Below, piece after piece: positions 26,641 through 36,002 of a DNA stretch of 64,000 bases. Positions within the stretch are counted from its first letter, which is position 1; each line of letters opens with the position of its first letter. The notes beneath the pieces are model-generated. The model was not told the origin of the DNA. It saw only the letters and a program-made list of their open reading frames with translations, and searched no databases. The position numbers and the translations under genes were made by a program. Origin of the DNA: [Scytonema hofmanni] UTEX 2349 (GTDB taxonomy: Bacteria > Cyanobacteriota > Cyanobacteriia > Cyanobacteriales > Nostocaceae); assembly GCF_000582685.1 (NCBI RefSeq), contig NZ_KK073768.1, positions 1,686,124-1,750,123 on the forward strand, given 5' to 3'.

Positions 26641-28599
26641 TTAATCGATCGCCTCATAATCCGCTTGTAAAGTACCTTCATCTTCAAAATCAAAGTTGAA
26701 TTGAGGTGTGGGTGTTCCATTCACTGATTCAACAGGGGGAGTAAAGGGAATATTTGAACTGTAAGCGACTTCATCACTTGACGAAACAGGAGGTCGGTTG
26801 TATACATCCGCACCAATGGCAAACAACGTTTGTTGAAAGTCATCCAAGCACTGTTTCAATTCTTCTGGTGAAATACCATCTTTAGCGATCGCAGCTTGGA
26901 GTTTTGTAGCTTTTTCATTTGCCAAAGCTTTCATCGAATCGGCAATCAAGTTGCCATTATCCTTTAAAGTCGATTCGTAACTTGACAACAGAGTATCCGC
27001 TTGGTTTTTTAATTCAACCAGTTGCATACGTTTTCTGTCATGTTCTGCAAACATTTCTGCTTCTTGCCGCATTCGTTCTACTTCCTGGGTACTCAAACCA
27101 CCTGTGTTGGTGATCCGAATACTTTGTTCTCTACCCGTGCCTTTGTCTTGAGCCGAAACCTTGAGAATGCCGTTGACATCGATTTCAAATGATACTTCGA
27201 TTTGCGGCACACCACGGGATGCGGCAGGAATTCCAGCGAGAAGAAATTTACCGAGACTTTTATTATCCCTTGCCATTGCCCGTTCACCTTGAAGGACGTG
27301 AATTTCCACGCTTGTTTGTCCATCGGTTGCGGTGGAAAATATTTGGGACTTGCTAGTGGGAATTGTAGTATTGCGTTCAATAATTTTAGTGAACACTTCT
27401 CCTAAAGTTTCCAATCCCAGCGATAAAGGTGTAACATCCAAAAGTAAGAGATTTTCGACTTCGCCACCCAGTACCCCAGCTTGAATTGCAGCGCCGAGTG
27501 CTACTGCTTCGTCAGGATTGATCGAGCGATCGGGTGCTTTGCCGTTAAAAAATCGGATCAGGGCATTTTGAACTGCGGGAATGCGCGTAGAACCGCCCAC
27601 CAAAATAATTTTATCTATGTTTTGTGGTTTCAACTCTGCATCTTTGAGCGCTTGAACCATCGGTTCGATGGTAGCTTCAATTAATTGGCTTGCCAGTTCT
27701 TCAAATTTGGAACGGCTGAGATCCATTTCTAGATGCTTGGGTCCGATTTCATTGGCGGTGATAAATGGCAAATTAATTGAAGTATTTGCTATGGTGGAAA
27801 GTTCAATTTTTGCCTTTTCCGCTGCTTCTCGCAAGCGTTGCAGCGCCATTTTGTCTTGGGAAAGGTCAACTTTTTCTTGTTGGTAGAAGTGTTGAATCAT
27901 CCAGCGGACGATCGCATTATCAAAGTCGTCTCCACCTAGATGGTTATTACCACAAGTCGCCTTCACTTCAAATACTCCATCCCCAAGTTGGAGAATGGAA
28001 ACATCGAAGGTGCCCCCTCCCAAGTCAAAGACTAAAATTAGCTGTTCAATTTCTTGCTTGTCTAAGCCAAAAGCTAAAGCCGCAGCAGTTGGTTCATTGA
28101 TGATTCGCAGTACTTCTAATCCAGCGATCGTGCCAGCATCTTTAGTTGCTTGTCTTTGGGCATCTGTGAAATACGCCGGCACTGTAATTACTGCCTGGGT
28201 GACTGTTTCACCTAAGAAACTTTCCGCATCTTGTTTGAGTTTTTGTAAAACCATTGCGGAGATTTCTTGCGGTGTGTAGTTACGTCCGCGAATTTGCACA
28301 TCAACAGTATCATCTCGACCATTGACACAAGCATAGGGGACGCGATCGCGTTCTACTTCAGTGTCATCCCAACGACGCCCAATAAATCGCTTGATACTGT
28401 AAATTGTGTTCTCGGCATTTGTAACTGCTTGTCGCTTTGCCAATTGACCGACTAAGCGCTCGCCGCCTTTGCCAAATCCGACAATACTTGGGGTGGTTCG
28501 TCCACCTTCGGAATTGGCAATGACAATCGGTTGACCACCTTCCAATACTGCCACGCAACTATTGGTAGTGCCTAAGTCGATCCCAATAACTTTTGCCAT
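26641..28599 (-). CDS. dnaK: Chaperone DnaK (Hsp70)
   Basis: 652 residues from MAKVIGIDLGTTNSCVAVLE, the universal Hsp70 start; the frame stays open upstream to 28809 but that 70-residue extension (PCGEKFFQPDFTP and so on) is repeat-derived and not family-like. The ATPase domain shows DLGGGTFDVSILQ and VGGSTRIPAVQ; the substrate domain shows LLLDVTPLSLGLET. The C-terminus DFEDEGTLQADYEAID keeps the acidic character of cyanobacterial DnaK2. ATP-driven holdase/foldase working with the DnaJ and GrpE encoded beside it. Confidence 0.97.
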   Translation of the reverse strand: MAKVIGIDLGTTNSCVAVLEGGQPIVIANSEGGRTTPSIVGFGKGGERLVGQLAKRQAVTNAENTIYSIKRFIGRRWDDTEVERDRVPYACVNGRDDTVDVQIRGRNYTPQEISAMVLQKLKQDAESFLGETVTQAVITVPAYFTDAQRQATKDAGTIAGLEVLRIINEPTAAALAFGLDKQEIEQLILVFDLGGGTFDVSILQLGDGVFEVKATCGNNHLGGDDFDNAIVRWMIQHFYQQEKVDLSQDKMALQRLREAAEKAKIELSTIANTSINLPFITANEIGPKHLEMDLSRSKFEELASQLIEATIEPMVQALKDAELKPQNIDKIILVGGSTRIPAVQNALIRFFNGKAPDRSINPDEAVALGAAIQAGVLGGEVENLLLLDVTPLSLGLETLGEVFTKIIERNTTIPTSKSQIFSTATDGQTSVEIHVLQGERAMARDNKSLGKFLLAGIPAASRGVPQIEVSFEIDVNGILKVSAQDKGTGREQSIRITNTGGLSTQEVERMRQEAEMFAEHDRKRMQLVELKNQADTLLSSYESTLKDNGNLIADSMKALANEKATKLQAAIAKDGISPEELKQCLDDFQQTLFAIGADVYNRPPVSSSDEVAYSSNIPFTPPVESVNGTPTPQFNFDFEDEGTLQADYEAID

Positions 28600-29034
28600 A
28601 ACTAACGGTATTTTTACGCTTGTGTTTAAATGTGATTTTTCGCGGAGTAACTTTTTAACTACGGACAAGTTATTTACCAAGAAGGGGAAAAGGGGTTCAT
28701 AGTAAGGGGTAAAGTCAGGTTGAAAAAACTTTTCCCCACATGGTATAAAGCCCCTATTTTTAAATATGGGGTTTATGAGTCCCCTTTCCCCTTTCCCCCT
28801 CTTTTTCATAGTTTTTGCAAAAAAAGCATTCTCCTCCCGATGGAAGAAAAGCGTAAGTTAAGCGAAAACCTTAAATAGCCATGTCCTAGTTTGGGTACGC
28901 GATGCTCGAAAAACGCAAGAGGTTCAATGACTTTTAGCTACCATTAGTCAGCAGTTAGTCAGTAGTCAAAAGTAACCAGTGCTATATTAATGGTTAATTT
29001 TGACTACTGACGAATGAAAAAAGCGTTCGTTTAA
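28600..29034. other. grpE-dnaK spacer with bipartite array
   Basis: 435 bases with no gene. It contains a bipartite array at about 28681-28806: GAAGGGGAAAAGGGG and relatives on the left, CCCCTTTCCCCTTTCCCC on the right. A second small palindrome, GCCCCTATTTTTAAATATGG, lies inside. A degenerate AGTCAGTAGTCAAAAG-type tract follows near 28955-29005. No heat-shock operator was recognised. Confidence 0.6.
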
Positions 29035-29703
29035 CTACATTGGCGAATTAGACTGATTTTCCTCCATAGGAGGCATGTCTTCTTTCGGAGCAGCAACTTT
29101 GACCATTGCATGACGAAGCACGCGATCGCCCAAATAATATCCGCGCACTAACTCTTCTAACACTGTTCCTTCTGGATGTTCATCCGTAGGTTCGCGCATA
29201 ACTGCTTCGTGCAAGTTAGGATCGAATTCTTGACCTTCGGGTCGCATTGGTGACACACCCAGGCGTTTCAAGCAATCTACCAGTTGCTTGTAAACACCTT
29301 GATAGCTTTTATGAATTGTTAATTCGCCATCGCTTTGCGGTTTGAGATGTGCTCTTGCCCGTTCAAAATTATCAACTACAGGCAATAATTCCATAATCGT
29401 ATTCCGCTTCACCAGCAAGTCAAGCTCTTCTTTTTCCTTGCTGGTGCGTTTGCGATAATTCTCAAAATCTGCCCCAATCCGCATATATTGGGTGTTACGC
29501 TCTTCTAATTGCGCTTTAAGTGACTCTATTTGTTGAGTCATTTCTGCTAATGCGGCTGTATCAGTTTCAGTCTGCGGAGTTCCAGCAGTACTATTGTCTT
29601 GTATCTGTGTCTCTGGTGATGTATTGGTTTGGACTGTCACTTGCTCAGTAACTTCGCTATCAGATTCGTTATAGTTCATTTGGGCTGGGGACTCGCTCAT
29701 CAT
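29035..29703 (-). CDS. grpE: Nucleotide exchange factor GrpE
   Basis: 222 residues. An acidic, disordered N-terminus of about 75 residues, a long coiled coil (MTQQIESLKAQLEERNTQYM), then the conserved FENYRKRTSKEKEEL and the C-terminal beta domain with GQEFDPNLHEAVMRE and YLGDRVLRHAMVKVA. It releases ADP from DnaK. Two ATGs lie in tandem (29703 and 29700). First gene of the chaperone cluster grpE-dnaK-dnaJ-tusA-like-rsgA on the minus strand. Confidence 0.96.
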   Translation of the reverse strand: MMSESPAQMNYNESDSEVTEQVTVQTNTSPETQIQDNSTAGTPQTETDTAALAEMTQQIESLKAQLEERNTQYMRIGADFENYRKRTSKEKEELDLLVKRNTIMELLPVVDNFERARAHLKPQSDGELTIHKSYQGVYKQLVDCLKRLGVSPMRPEGQEFDPNLHEAVMREPTDEHPEGTVLEELVRGYYLGDRVLRHAMVKVAAPKEDMPPMEENQSNSPM

Positions 29704-29711
29704 TGCTTACT

Positions 29712-29738
29712 TTACCGAAAAATTGGGTTTAAAGCCCC
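29712..29738. repeat. 27-bp repeat shared with 1109-1135
   Basis: The segment from TTACCGAAAAATTGGG to AAAGCCCC is the exact reverse complement of 1109-1135. It is followed here by ATCCTTCTAGGAGGGCTTTT, which can form a hairpin with it. Sequences like this occur at ends of IS200/IS605-type elements in cyanobacteria as I recall, so both may be relic element ends. Confidence 0.7.
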
Positions 29739-29960
29739 ATCCTTCTAGGAGGGCTTTTTCATATATTCCATTATTGTGTAATCATTCCAAATGCTATTTA
29801 CGGCAATTAGTTCCCACATAGTAACAGCCGTTGAATGTACTTGCCGCTGACTGTGAGGCGTATTTTTTGCCGAAATTTTCACTTGAAGTGATCTCACCGT
29901 TCTCTATTGTGACAAATGGTGAGTGCATTAGCCCAGACGCACCGGCGGCATTCCGAAAAT

Positions 29961-30030
29961 AGGGCATGGGGCATCGAAATTCTGAAACTTGTTTTTATTC
30001 CCCTTTCCCATTGCCCAATTCGCAATTCGC
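29961..30030. repeat. Minimal bipartite cassette before pilB
   Basis: AGGGCATGGGGCAT (29961-29974), about 30 bases of AT-rich spacer, then CCCATTGCCCAATTCG (30007-30022). Same two half-units as the large cassettes at 26366 and 33395 but only about two repeats each; a young or contracted copy. Confidence 0.7.
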
Positions 30031-30115
30031 AAAAATTCAGTAAGTAAGCATGAGAATTCTGTTTGCCAAATTGGGAATACTTTAATCAGAGGTTTCCGCT
30101 ACTCATTGCTCACTT

Positions 30116-32128
30116 ATGACTTACTCGTCACAACAACGGCGCAGTACCGCTCTTACTACAAGAACTGAATTTTCGCCTTTCGGCAATAAACTTGTGCAAT
30201 CTGGCTATATCAATAGCGAACAGATGAGACAAGCGCTAATTGAAAGCCGCAAGTCTGGCATACCCTTAACAGAAGTACTTGAGTCAGTCTCTGGGCAACA
30301 ACTATCACCTGAGTTGCTCAGACAGTATAAAAAACAGCAGTTATTTGAACTTAAAATACTATACGGTGTTGAGTTTATCGACCCGGAAGTTAGCCAAGTA
30401 GGCAGCACTACGGTAGGAAAGCTGATTGATACACTGATTCCAGCGGATATCTGTCGTCGCCATCGGTTAGTGCCACTGGCAAAAAATGAAGACCAAAATC
30501 CGCCCTCGGTGTTAGTGGCGATGGTCGATCCGGATAATTTAGAAGCTTCGGATGATTTGAATCGCATTTTGCGTCCGCAAGGTTTGGCATTGCAGCGCAT
30601 GGTGATTACCCAGGAGGACTACCAACAGCTAATCAATCAATATTTGGATGAACTAGCTGTTAAGCAAAAGCATCTAGAAAAAGAAAAGTCTACAGACATT
30701 AATCAAGACTTAGAAAATCTGGGAAATCTCGACCTAGAGGATGCCCCCGATGAGATGGAAGCTGATTTGGGAGCAGCGATGAAGGGTGCAGAAGATGCAC
30801 CAGTTATCAACTTAGTCAATAGAATTCTTGCCAAAGCTTTGCATGAGAAGGTTTCTGACATTCACATCGAACCGCAAGAAGAAAACTTACGCATTCGCTT
30901 TCGTAAGGATGGGGTGTTGGGTGAGGCTTTTGATGCCCTGCCGAAAAAAATCATTCCTGCGGTGACGGCTCGGTTTAAAATTATCGCTAACTTAGATATT
31001 GCCGAACGGCGTTTACCTCAGGATGGACGCATTCGGCGGATGTTTGAAGGGCGCAAAGTTGACTTCCGGGTTAGTACCTTACCCAGTCGCTACGGGGAAA
31101 AGGTAGTGTTGCGGATTTTGGATAACTCCTCTACACAACTGGGATTGCATAAGTTAATTGCCGATCCTGAGAGTTTGCACATTGTCCATGAGATGGTTAG
31201 CCGTCCCTTTGGTTTGATTTTGGTAACAGGACCAACTGGTTCTGGTAAAACAACAACACTGTATTCAGCATTGGCAGAACGCAACACACCAGGAATTAAT
31301 ATCAGTACTGTAGAAGACCCGATTGAGTATAGCTTGGCGGGGATTACTCAGGTGCAGGTAATTCGGGAAAAAGGGCTAGATTTTGCCACCGCTTTGCGAG
31401 CATTTTTACGGCAAGATCCGGATGTGCTGTTAGTGGGTGAAACGCGAGACAAAGAAACGGCAAAAACAGCGATTGAAGCTGCCTTGACTGGTCACTTAGT
31501 ATTAACTACCTTACATACTAATGATGCCCCTGGTGCGATCGCACGTTTGGGAGAAATGGGCATTGAGCCTTTTATGATTTCTAGTTCGCTCATTGGCGTT
31601 TTAGCACAGCGTTTAGTACGACGTGTCTGTGGTGATTGTCGCATTGCTTATACTCCCACCCCCGAAGAATTAGCCCGCTATGGTCTATCTGCTTCTCAAG
31701 ATGTCGGTATAACTTTCTACAAAGCAAACTCCTTAACATTAGAAGAAATTCAACAAGCTAGTTCTAAAGGTCATATTTGCCCAACTTGTAATGGTGCTGG
31801 CTACAAGGGACGTTGCGGTGTTTATGAAGTGATGCGAATCACCGAAAAGCTACAAACCTTAATTAACGAAGAAGCACCTACAGAACGCATCAAGGAAGTT
31901 GCAGTCGAAGAGGGGATGAAAACTTTGCTGTCTTACAGCTTGGATTTAGTACGTCAAGGACAAACCACTTTGGAAGAAGTCGAACGTGTAACTTTCACTG
32001 ATACAGGTTTGGAAGCAGAGTTAAAAGCCAAACGCAAAAGTGGTCTTACCTGCCGAACTTGTAGCGCCGAATTAAAACCAGAATGGTTAGATTGTCCCTA
32101 TTGTATGACACCTCGTTTTGCCGATTAA
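30116..32128 (+). CDS. pilB: Type IV pilus assembly ATPase PilB
   Basis: 670 residues, GspE/PilB-type hexameric ATPase that powers pilus extension. An N-terminal MshEN/GSPII_E_N domain (GYINSEQMRQALIESRK; LVPLAKNE) leads to N2 (SDIHIEPQEENLRIRFRKDG) and the core ATPase with Walker A GPTGSGKTTT (Lys378), Asp box and Walker B DPDVLLVGETRD, and a His box (TTLHTNDAP). A zinc-binding Cys set is in RRVCGDCRIAY with CPTCNGAGYKGRCGVYE. An additional C-terminal Cys-rich tail (CRTCSAELKPEW, CPYC) is a cyanobacterial addition. It begins the pilB-pilT-pilC motor cluster. Confidence 0.96.
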   Translation: MTYSSQQRRSTALTTRTEFSPFGNKLVQSGYINSEQMRQALIESRKSGIPLTEVLESVSGQQLSPELLRQYKKQQLFELKILYGVEFIDPEVSQVGSTTVGKLIDTLIPADICRRHRLVPLAKNEDQNPPSVLVAMVDPDNLEASDDLNRILRPQGLALQRMVITQEDYQQLINQYLDELAVKQKHLEKEKSTDINQDLENLGNLDLEDAPDEMEADLGAAMKGAEDAPVINLVNRILAKALHEKVSDIHIEPQEENLRIRFRKDGVLGEAFDALPKKIIPAVTARFKIIANLDIAERRLPQDGRIRRMFEGRKVDFRVSTLPSRYGEKVVLRILDNSSTQLGLHKLIADPESLHIVHEMVSRPFGLILVTGPTGSGKTTTLYSALAERNTPGINISTVEDPIEYSLAGITQVQVIREKGLDFATALRAFLRQDPDVLLVGETRDKETAKTAIEAALTGHLVLTTLHTNDAPGAIARLGEMGIEPFMISSSLIGVLAQRLVRRVCGDCRIAYTPTPEELARYGLSASQDVGITFYKANSLTLEEIQQASSKGHICPTCNGAGYKGRCGVYEVMRITEKLQTLINEEAPTERIKEVAVEEGMKTLLSYSLDLVRQGQTTLEEVERVTFTDTGLEAELKAKRKSGLTCRTCSAELKPEWLDCPYCMTPRFAD

Positions 32129-32195
32129 GTAGATGGGGATAAATAAAGGCTCCTTAACGTAGTAACCTGATTAGCCGTTAAAATCCCGACTTGAT

Positions 32196-32211
32196 GAGCG
32201 GTTTACCGCTC
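32196..32211. repeat. Short palindrome GAGCGG-ttta-CCGCTC
   Basis: Between pilB and pilT. Reverse-complement copy at 12565-12580, both flanked by CACTACGA or its equivalent. Likely a dispersed palindromic repeat; it could attenuate read-through from pilB. Confidence 0.7.
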
Positions 32212-32273
32212 ACTACGAATTTACACTTACTTAGTTAGTAGTTAACTATCAAATAACAAAAGGAGACATATTT

Positions 32274-33383
32274 ATGGAAATGATGATTGAAGATTTGATG
32301 GAGCAGATGATTGAAATGGGTGGCTCGGATTTACATTTATCCGCAGGTATACCTCCCTATTTTCGCATCAGTGGCAAACTTACACCCATTGGTGAGGAGT
32401 CGTTAACAGCCGACCAATGTCAAAGGCTAATTTTTAGTATGCTGAATAATACCCAGCGTAAAACCCTTGAGCAAAACTGGGAATTAGATTGCAGCTATGG
32501 AGTTAAAGGTTTAGCTCGCTTTCGTGTCAACGTTTATAAAGAGCGTGGTTCTTACGCTGCTTGTTTGCGAGCATTAAGTTCCAAAATTCCTAACTTTGAT
32601 AAATTAGGTCTGCCAGATATAGTGCGGGAAATGACAGATAAACCCAGAGGTTTAATTTTAGTAACAGGTCCTACTGGCTCAGGTAAAACCACTACCTTAG
32701 CAGCAATGATTGACTTGATTAACCGCACCAAAGCTGAACATATTTTAACTGTAGAAGACCCGATAGAATTTGTTTATGAACCAATTAAAAGCTTAGTCCA
32801 CCAGCGTCAACTTGGTGAAGATACTAAAAGTTTTGCTAATGCCTTAAAAGCCGCATTGCGCGAAGATCCAGATATTGTTCTGGTAGGGGAAATGCGCGAT
32901 TTAGAAACAATTTCCTTGGCTATTAGTGCGGCAGAAACAGGACACTTGGTATTTGGCACTTTGCACACCAGTTCAGCAGCACAAACTATTGACCGGGTTG
33001 TTGATGTTTTTCCACATGAAAGACAAACTCAGGTACGGGTGCAATTATCTAACTCGCTAGTCGCTGTATTTAGCCAAACTTTAGTTCCCAGAAAAAATCC
33101 TAAACCAGGTGAGTTTGGTCGGGTGATGGCTCAAGAAATTATGATTGTTACTCCTGCTATTTCCAACTTGATTCGCGAAGGCAAAACGGCACAAATTTAC
33201 TCGGCTATACAAACCGGTGGTAAGTTGGGTATGCAAACTCTAGAGAAGGTTTTAGCTGATATGTACAAAGCCGGAACTATCTCTTTTGAAGCAGCTATCT
33301 CTAAGACTTCCAAGCCGGACGAAATTCAGCGTCTCATTGGTGGTGCCCCACCACAAGCAGCAGGAGCAGTCAAAGCGCATTAA
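32274..33383 (+). CDS. pilT: Type IV pilus retraction ATPase PilT
   Basis: 369 residues. PAS-like N-terminal domain (LEQMIEMGGSDLHLSAGIPP) and RecA-like ATPase with Walker A GPTGSGKTTT (Lys138), Walker B EDPDIVLVGEMRD and His box FGTLHTSSAAQTIDRVVDVF. The C-terminal region LIREGKTAQIYSAIQTGG is characteristic of PilT rather than PilB. A strong AAAGGAGACA ribosome binding site precedes the start. It drives pilus retraction and twitching or phototactic motility. Followed by a large bipartite repeat cassette before pilC. Confidence 0.96.
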   Translation: MEMMIEDLMEQMIEMGGSDLHLSAGIPPYFRISGKLTPIGEESLTADQCQRLIFSMLNNTQRKTLEQNWELDCSYGVKGLARFRVNVYKERGSYAACLRALSSKIPNFDKLGLPDIVREMTDKPRGLILVTGPTGSGKTTTLAAMIDLINRTKAEHILTVEDPIEFVYEPIKSLVHQRQLGEDTKSFANALKAALREDPDIVLVGEMRDLETISLAISAAETGHLVFGTLHTSSAAQTIDRVVDVFPHERQTQVRVQLSNSLVAVFSQTLVPRKNPKPGEFGRVMAQEIMIVTPAISNLIREGKTAQIYSAIQTGGKLGMQTLEKVLADMYKAGTISFEAAISKTSKPDEIQRLIGGAPPQAAGAVKAH

Positions 33384-33394
33384 TTTAACAATAT

Positions 33395-33631
33395 TGGGCA
33401 TGGGGCATGGGGCATGGGGCATGGGGCATGGGGCATGGGGCATGGGGCATGGGGCATGGAAAGAATTGTATTTATTCACGCACTTGCTTTATTGAACTTC
33501 TTTAATTCTCACTGCGAGCGTGCCCAATGCCCATTGCCCATTGCCCAATGCCCATTGCCCATTGCCCATTGCCCATTGCCCAATGCCCATTGCCCATTGC
33601 CCATTGCCCATTGCCCAATGCCCATTGCCCC
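33395..33631. repeat. Bipartite heptamer-array cassette between pilT and pilC
   Basis: About nine GGGGCAT heptamers (33395-33459), a 63-base AT-rich spacer beginning AAAGAATTG and including CTTCTTTAATTCTC, then about 15 CCCATTG/CCCAATG heptamers (33523-33631). Organisation matches the cassette at 26366, and the spacers share their edges (GGAAAGA at the left, TCTTTAATT near the right). Confidence 0.92.
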
Positions 33632-33672
33632 ATTATCAATTATCAATTAGCAATCCAAAATATATATAAACC

Positions 33673-34893
33673 ATGCCAAAATTTGTTGCTCGTGTTCGAG
33701 ATTCTGAAGGAAAATCCCGAACAGAAAAAATTGTTGCAGAATCTATAGGGCAAGCACGTACTACTCTCAAACAGAAGGGTTTTGTAGTTCAAGAACTTAA
33801 ACAAGCTCAAGGTTTTGGCAGCTTTGACTTGAATAAATTACAGACAGCAATGACTGAGGTTTCCATTAAGGATAAAGCTGTCTTTTCCCGTCAATTTGCG
33901 GCTCTAACCAATGCGGGAGTAGCAATTGTTAGAAGTTTGGGGGTGCTATCTGAGCAATGTAGTAATCCTAAACTAAAACAATCGCTGATAGAAATTAGCG
34001 CTGATGTCCAAAACGGGATGAATCTTTCTGACTCGATGCGGAAGCATCCTCAGTGTTTTGATGGGTTGTATGTCAGTATGGTTCAAGCGGGTGAAGTTGG
34101 CGGTGTTTTAGATGATGTAATGAATCGTTTGGCGAAGTTATTAGAGGATGTTGCCCGATTACAAAACCAAATTAAATCAGCTATGTCTTATCCAATGATT
34201 GTAGGTTTTTTGGCAACTTCAATTTTTCTAGGGATGACGATTTTTCTAATCCCAGTTTTTGCCGGTATTTTTAAAAGTATAGGCACTGAATTACCTCCTT
34301 TAACACAATTCTTGATGGATTGTAGTGAAATTTTGAGAAGTTGGCGAATTTTTCTTATCTTTGGCACTGCTATCGGTGCGTCAATTGCCTATAAACAATA
34401 CTACAAAACTCCTGTCGGTCGCGTAACTATCGATCGCCTTTCTCTGAAAGTGCCGTTATTTGGTGACTTGATCCAAAAATCCGCAGTTGCCCGTTTTAGC
34501 CGGACTTTTGGTGCTTTAACTCGTTCAGGTGTACCAATTCTTACTTCTTTGGAAATTGTCCGCGATACCTCAGGAAATCAAGTAATTGCTAATGCTATTG
34601 ATGCAGCGCGTGTCGAAATTCAACAAGGAGGTATGATCAGCATTGCCTTGCAAAAAGAAAAAGTTTTTCCGGCTATGGCAATTCAAATGATTAGTATCGG
34701 TGAGGAAACTGGTGAGATAGATGGGATGTTGATGAAAGTTGCCGATTTTTATGAAGATGAAGTTGAGCAGTCAGTAAAAGCACTAACAAGCATTTTGGAA
34801 CCAATTATGATTGTGGTTTTGGGGGGAATGGTTGGGACAATTTTGCTTGCAATGTATCTGCCTCTGTTTAAGGTATTTGAAAAGCTGGGATAG
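33673..34893 (+). CDS. pilC: Type IV pilus platform protein PilC
   Basis: 406 residues, GspF/PilC inner-membrane platform. Two T2SF domains are visible: the first with FSRQFAALTNAGVAIVRSLG and the second with FSRTFGALTRSGVPILTSLEIV; the hydrophobic segments are at about residues 170-195, 215-235 and 375-400. It connects the PilB and PilT motors to the pilin. The N-terminus (MPKFVARVRDSEGK) is the usual family opening, supporting this start just downstream of the repeat cassette. Confidence 0.96.
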   Translation: MPKFVARVRDSEGKSRTEKIVAESIGQARTTLKQKGFVVQELKQAQGFGSFDLNKLQTAMTEVSIKDKAVFSRQFAALTNAGVAIVRSLGVLSEQCSNPKLKQSLIEISADVQNGMNLSDSMRKHPQCFDGLYVSMVQAGEVGGVLDDVMNRLAKLLEDVARLQNQIKSAMSYPMIVGFLATSIFLGMTIFLIPVFAGIFKSIGTELPPLTQFLMDCSEILRSWRIFLIFGTAIGASIAYKQYYKTPVGRVTIDRLSLKVPLFGDLIQKSAVARFSRTFGALTRSGVPILTSLEIVRDTSGNQVIANAIDAARVEIQQGGMISIALQKEKVFPAMAIQMISIGEETGEIDGMLMKVADFYEDEVEQSVKALTSILEPIMIVVLGGMVGTILLAMYLPLFKVFEKLG

Positions 34894-34907
34894 ACGATTA
34901 AAAGTTG

Positions 34908-35020
34908 TACCAATTTATGTGAGGTTGCGCTTTATTGCCCACAGGCTGGAAGCCTGTGGCTAAACGAACAAGGAACACCTGCGTGGGCTAAATTAGAGGC
35001 AACTTCATATATAAATGGTA
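34908..35020. mobile_element. MITE-like element family 2, copy 1
   Basis: Ends TACCAATTTATGTGAGGTTG and CAACTTCATATATAAATGGTA are imperfect inverted repeats. Inside are a hairpin CCACAGGC...GCCTGTGG and the tract AAGGAACACCTGCGTGGGCT. The same tract and similar ends occur at 60592-60705 (inverted) and a partial copy at 54486-54617. No coding frame. Confidence 0.65.
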
Positions 35021-35085
35021 TTAGGAATTGTAGAGACGTTATAAAAGAAACGTCTTTAATTAAGTAATTTATTAAATTATATTTA

Positions 35086-35637
35086 ATGCAAAAATCTTAT
35101 TACGAGACTAGCTTGGCTGAATATAGTAATTCCTTGTCAGCGATCGCACTCCTGAAGCAACATCGACCATATTTGGAAATGATTCCCAGTTTACGCCGTC
35201 CAGATGAAAGCGTTATCACTATTCCTCTGCCAATTGTCCGTCTTTGCAACACCTCAGCAGAAAAAACGACTATTTGTCTAGCTTGTGATGTGGCAATTTT
35301 AATGTGTGACCCTGAGTGGAAAATCAAAACCGACGTGGAAATTTTAGTTTTTATTCATCGTCCCCACGAAGATTTTTCTGAGTTATTAGGACGTTGGCGA
35401 CAAACTCAAATTTACCTAGATAAAGAATATCAGTGGCTCATGCCTCCCTGCTACAATCATATTTTGAATGATGGAATAAATAGTATATATCCCTTGTTTG
35501 TAGTGTTTGCAGAAACACCAGAACGCATTAAGCGCGGTCTTGTCGGCGCATGTCTGCCATTTATAATTCAAACACCAGAATCACTGCCTGAGGAAAATAT
35601 GTTAGAAGTTTTCTCTCCAGAAAGTCCACCCTGTTAA
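35086..35637 (+). CDS. Hypothetical protein
   Basis: 183 residues with no signal peptide or membrane helix. It contains a beta-rich centre (VITIPLPIVRLCNTSAEK, EILVFIHRPHEDFSELLGRW) and an acidic C-terminus. Codon use matches its neighbours and the frame carries no repeat. I do not recognise a family. It stands alone downstream of the pil genes and has no clear ribosome binding site. Confidence 0.6.
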   Translation: MQKSYYETSLAEYSNSLSAIALLKQHRPYLEMIPSLRRPDESVITIPLPIVRLCNTSAEKTTICLACDVAILMCDPEWKIKTDVEILVFIHRPHEDFSELLGRWRQTQIYLDKEYQWLMPPCYNHILNDGINSIYPLFVVFAETPERIKRGLVGACLPFIIQTPESLPEENMLEVFSPESPPC

Positions 35638-35640
35638 AAA

Positions 35641-35684
35641 AGGTAAAAGAAAGAGAAAAATATTCTTTCTTTTGCCTTTTACCT
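35641..35684 (+). terminator. Terminator-like inverted repeat
   Basis: AGGTAAAAG (35641-35649) pairs with CTTTTACCT (35676-35684), with AAAGA...TCTTT continuing the stem inwards. It begins a few bases after the stop codon of the hypothetical gene. The half-units resemble the AAAGGTAAAAG array at 25927-26021, so it may be a contracted cassette serving as a terminator. Confidence 0.55.
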
Positions 35685-35723
35685 TGTGCGATCGCACTAT
35701 GCCTATGTGTGATCGCATATCTC

Positions 35724-35989
35724 GTAGGTTGGGTGGAGCAAAGCGCAACCCAACAAACATTCACAACCATTTTCACTTCCTAAATTTACCTGATTAACTT
35801 TTCATGTCCACAAATTGCTTGTATTGATTTTGATTATCTATTGGTGTTGGGTTACACTGCGTTCCACCCAACCTACTAACTACTAACCTAATGTGTTCCA
35901 CTGGTGTTGGGTTACACTGCGTTCCACCCAACCTACTAACCTAATGTGTTCCACTGGTGTTGGGTTACACTGCGTTTCACCCAACCTAC
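35724..35989. repeat. Cluster of GTAGGTTGGGT-type REP units
   Basis: One unit GTAGGTTGGGTGGAGC...GCAACCCAAC at 35724-35754 and three nearly identical tandem copies of GGTGTTGGGTTACACTGCGT...CCCAACCTAC at 35843-35876, 35903-35936 and 35956-35989. The unit recurs inside the mobile element at 51020-51094. It lies on the 3' side of the transposase relic. Confidence 0.85.
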
Positions 35990-36002
35990 AATATGAAAAT
36001 TA

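Noticed and set aside
28600..28809. 70-residue N-terminal extension of DnaK
   Set aside because: The Hsp70 family starts at MAKVIGIDLGTT; the extension is encoded by an array cassette.
29733..29758. Intrinsic terminator AGCCC...GGGCTTTTT upstream of grpE
   Set aside because: No gene on the plus strand would use it; it belongs to the repeated 27-bp module and is treated as a repeat.
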